From NCBI GenBank assembly GCA_018713335.1, contig DVOW01000059.1, forward strand, positions 1-63,253: DNA of 63,253 bases, in the 5' to 3' direction. A program made the position numbers and the translations under genes. The DNA is from Candidatus Merdivicinus intestinigallinarum (lineage in GTDB: Bacteria > Bacillota > Clostridia > Oscillospirales > Ruminococcaceae). The notes beneath the pieces were generated by a model. That model worked only from the letters and a program-made list of their open reading frames with translations, was not told where the DNA came from and searched no databases. This document shows positions 61,492 through 63,253 of the stretch, in pieces; the first letter of the stretch is position 1, and every line of letters starts with the position of its first letter.

Positions 61492-62975
61492 AAAATTTTG
61501 TGTAAGCGTTTTTCGACAAAAATCAAGAATGGCGCAGGAAAGCAGGGCGGATTCTGGCCTGAATCCCTTGGTAACCGAAAACCATAGCGGTCAGAACGGT
61601 ATGCGCGCCGCTCCGGCGTGAATGCCGGTCTGGCCGCTGTGGCATACTAGGACAAGGGAGTCAGCCAACGGCTCGGTCGGCGAACATGATCTCCAGCTGA
61701 CTGAGCACCAGATCCCAGTTTTGACATCTGGCGTGCCAGTGCTTCACGATACGCTGGGAGGCCAGATATAACATCCGACGCAGGGAATCGTCGTTCGTGA
61801 AGGAAGGTTTGTTCTTTGTGATCTGCCGGAACTGGCGGTTCAGGCCCTCGATGATGTTCGTCGTGTATATGATTTTCCGAATCTCAACGGGGTATTCAAA
61901 GAACGTGCTTAAAACTGGCCAGTTTTCCTCCCAGCTTTTCACGCAGGAGGGGTACTGCTTACGCCAGGTCTCTGCGAAGGTCTGCAAGTTTTTCTCGGCT
62001 TCCTCCAGTGTGACGGCACCGTAGATCTTCTTCAGATCCGCAACGACTTTCTTGATGTCCTTGTAACTGACATATCTGGTGGAACTGCGCACCTGGTGGA
62101 CGATGCAGCGCTGCAGCCTGCTTTTGGGGAAGACAGCCTCGATAGCCTGCATCATCCCACACAGGCCGTCTGTGCAGAACAGATATACATCCAAAACGCC
62201 CCTGCTTTTTAGGTCATTGAGCACGTTCAGCCAGAATTTGCTGTTTTCGTGCTCTCCGATCCAGACGCCCAGAATGTCCTTCCTGCCATCCATGGTGACA
62301 CCCAGCACCACATAGGCTGCCTTCGTCACATACCGCCGGTCTTCCCGAACCTTGTAGTGAATGGCGTCCATGAACACAAACGGATACACCGGCTCCAAAG
62401 GACGATTCTGCCAGGCTGTGACCTCCGGCATGATCTTTTCGCTGATCTTCGTTACCAGTTCCAGAGAGATCTCCACGCCGTACAGTTCCTTGATCTGCTC
62501 AGCGATATCCCGTTGGCTCATGCCGCAGGCGTACAGCGCCAGGATCTTATCCTCCATTCCGTCCGCGTTTCGGTCATACTTGCCGATGATCTTGGGTTCG
62601 AAGGAGCCATTCCGGTCCCGGGGAACCTTGATGTCCACCTCACCCAGTTGGGTCTTGACGGTCTTCTTCGTGTAGCCGTTGCGGTAGTTTCTGGGGGTGC
62701 CCTCCGGCTCGTCAGAGCGCTCGCAACGCTCTCGACCAAGCTCCTCGTCCATCTCCACTTCCATGACGGTCTGGATGACGTCCCGGAACATTTCCTTCAT
62801 GGCATCCATGATCTCCGTCGTGCTGGTGAAGTGCTGGCTCTGAACATATTCCTTCAACAAATCCTGCGGTACTGGCTGCATAATCTTCGTCTCCTTCGTC
62901 TTGAATGTTTGATCTCATTCTTGACTCAGTCGAAGATTTTCATACTGTCGTAGAACGTCGATTACACAGAATTTT
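61492..62975 (-). mobile_element. IS256-family insertion sequence
   Basis: Terminal inverted repeats are AAAATTTTGTGTAAGCG (from 61492) and, read inward from 62975, AAAATTCTGTGTAATCG, 15 of 17 matching, then a shared CGACA a little further in. One intact transposase fills the element. Flanking bases (cccgacgt and cggcggtc) do not form a target duplication, so the copy is old or rearranged. Confidence 0.8.
61661..62881 (-). CDS. IS256-family transposase
   Basis: 406 aa, full length, of the Mutator-like IS256 family. The DDE residues are Asp in YPFVFMDAIHYKVREDRR, Asp in VYLFCTDGLCGMMQAIEAVF and Glu in IYTTNIIEGLNRQFRQITKN. The C-x2-H-type RCIVHQVRSSTRYV is also present. No frameshift is seen, so the element may be active. 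Confidence 0.97.
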   Translation of the reverse strand: MQPVPQDLLKEYVQSQHFTSTTEIMDAMKEMFRDVIQTVMEVEMDEELGRERCERSDEPEGTPRNYRNGYTKKTVKTQLGEVDIKVPRDRNGSFEPKIIGKYDRNADGMEDKILALYACGMSQRDIAEQIKELYGVEISLELVTKISEKIMPEVTAWQNRPLEPVYPFVFMDAIHYKVREDRRYVTKAAYVVLGVTMDGRKDILGVWIGEHENSKFWLNVLNDLKSRGVLDVYLFCTDGLCGMMQAIEAVFPKSRLQRCIVHQVRSSTRYVSYKDIKKVVADLKKIYGAVTLEEAEKNLQTFAETWRKQYPSCVKSWEENWPVLSTFFEYPVEIRKIIYTTNIIEGLNRQFRQITKNKPSFTNDDSLRRMLYLASQRIVKHWHARCQNWDLVLSQLEIMFADRAVG

Positions 62976-62984
62976 CGGCGGTCT

Positions 62985-63239
62985 CTACTCAAATGCAATA
63001 AGCGTTTCTTTTGATGGCTTTTCGTCCTCGCAGTTCAGAAGATACGTTATCGCTCTGTTCGCAAAGCGGTTTGTTTTCATGGTATCCCAATCGGCAAGCC
63101 GGATAATCTTCGCTGTGCCGTTCTCAAAATCAAACGAAATCTCACCCCATTCGCCGTCGTTGTCCACCTGATATAGGTAGGCAGCGGCGGCGATTTTCTT
63201 TTTGCGTTTGGTCTGGGACTTGCGTTTCAGTCGGATCAT
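62985..63239 (-). CDS. Small unrecognised protein, 84 aa
   Basis: No family recognised. A basic N-terminus (IRLKRKSQTKRKKKIAAAAY) is followed by YQVDNDGEWGEISFDFENGT and TMKTNRFANRAITYLLNCED. The stop lies 10 bases from the IS end, so the gene seems intact at its 3' side. The start at 63239 has ggagtg upstream; a GTG at 63248 overlaps that site. The window ends 14 bases further on. Confidence 0.6.
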   Translation of the reverse strand: MIRLKRKSQTKRKKKIAAAAYLYQVDNDGEWGEISFDFENGTAKIIRLADWDTMKTNRFANRAITYLLNCEDEKPSKETLIAFE

Positions 63240-63253
63240 ATGAAGCACTCCGG

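Noticed and set aside
61480-62990. Target-site duplication of the IS256 copy
   Set aside because: The 8-9 bases on each side (ggcccgacgt and cggcggtctc) do not match, so no duplication can be claimed.

Overview
The window reads as chromosomal DNA of a gut-type Clostridia member, most likely Oscillospirales/Ruminococcaceae-like. The evidence is visual: GC-rich codon use, consensus TTGACA-17-TATAAT promoters, AGGAGG-type ribosome sites, HrcA/CIRCE heat-shock control on both dnaK and groESL operons, a combined PyrB protein with a PyrI-like zinc tail, ECF transporters, M42 peptidases, LytTR/GHKL signalling and WG/YG-type cell-wall-binding repeats. Genus cannot be fixed from sequence reading alone.

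Layout. 1-345: three tandem near-perfect promoters pointing left out of the window, followed by a leader resembling that of a 16S rRNA gene, so an rRNA operon probably starts just beyond base 1. 400-4073: pyrB, a 58-aa basic protein on the minus strand, and pyridoxine kinase with an ECF S component. 4088-7316: a PadR regulator with a HAAS/DUF4097 protein and a separately promoted DUF2812 membrane protein. 7379-10093: a triple-GNAT protein, a solo BFD-like 2Fe-2S protein, an unknown gene and RidA. 10112-12959: three tandem paralogous secreted cell-wall-binding proteins. 13077-17907: hrcA-grpE-dnaK-dnaJ. 18088-20226: RpiR regulator and HI0933-type flavoprotein. 20557-25803: LytTR regulator, soluble GHKL kinase and a heterodimeric ABC exporter. 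25863-28814: Na/Pi cotransporter and divergent ribokinase. 28943-32761: an ATP-grasp ligase, aspartate racemase and asparagine synthase, read here as a D-aspartate/D-isoasparagine peptidoglycan cross-bridge operon. 32993-43224: housekeeping genes (rlmB, murD, two M42 peptidases, methyltransferase) plus a degenerate P-type-ATPase-like membrane protein and a GNAT-YnbB fusion. 43390-46386: AraC/GyrI regulator, MFS transporter and an AT-rich methyltransferase. 46443-48494: groESL. 48839-55043: ilvE, lon, engB, a P-loop kinase-like gene and lysA.

The last 8 kb differ in style. A tRNA-Lys gene at 55195-55270 is followed by a structured 280-base gap and then one tight operon: an ECF S component, a fused double ATPase, EcfT, a PHP-family phosphoesterase, an inositol-monophosphatase-family enzyme and an RpiR/SIS regulator. 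An intact IS256-family element and a small unknown gene follow. A dedicated vitamin-type importer co-transcribed with two phosphatases and a sugar-phosphate-type regulator is the best candidate in the window for an undescribed system. The pseudo-P-type ATPase at 34657-36900 is the best candidate for an undescribed protein type.

All family calls come from reading translated sequence; no database search, structure prediction or folding program was run.
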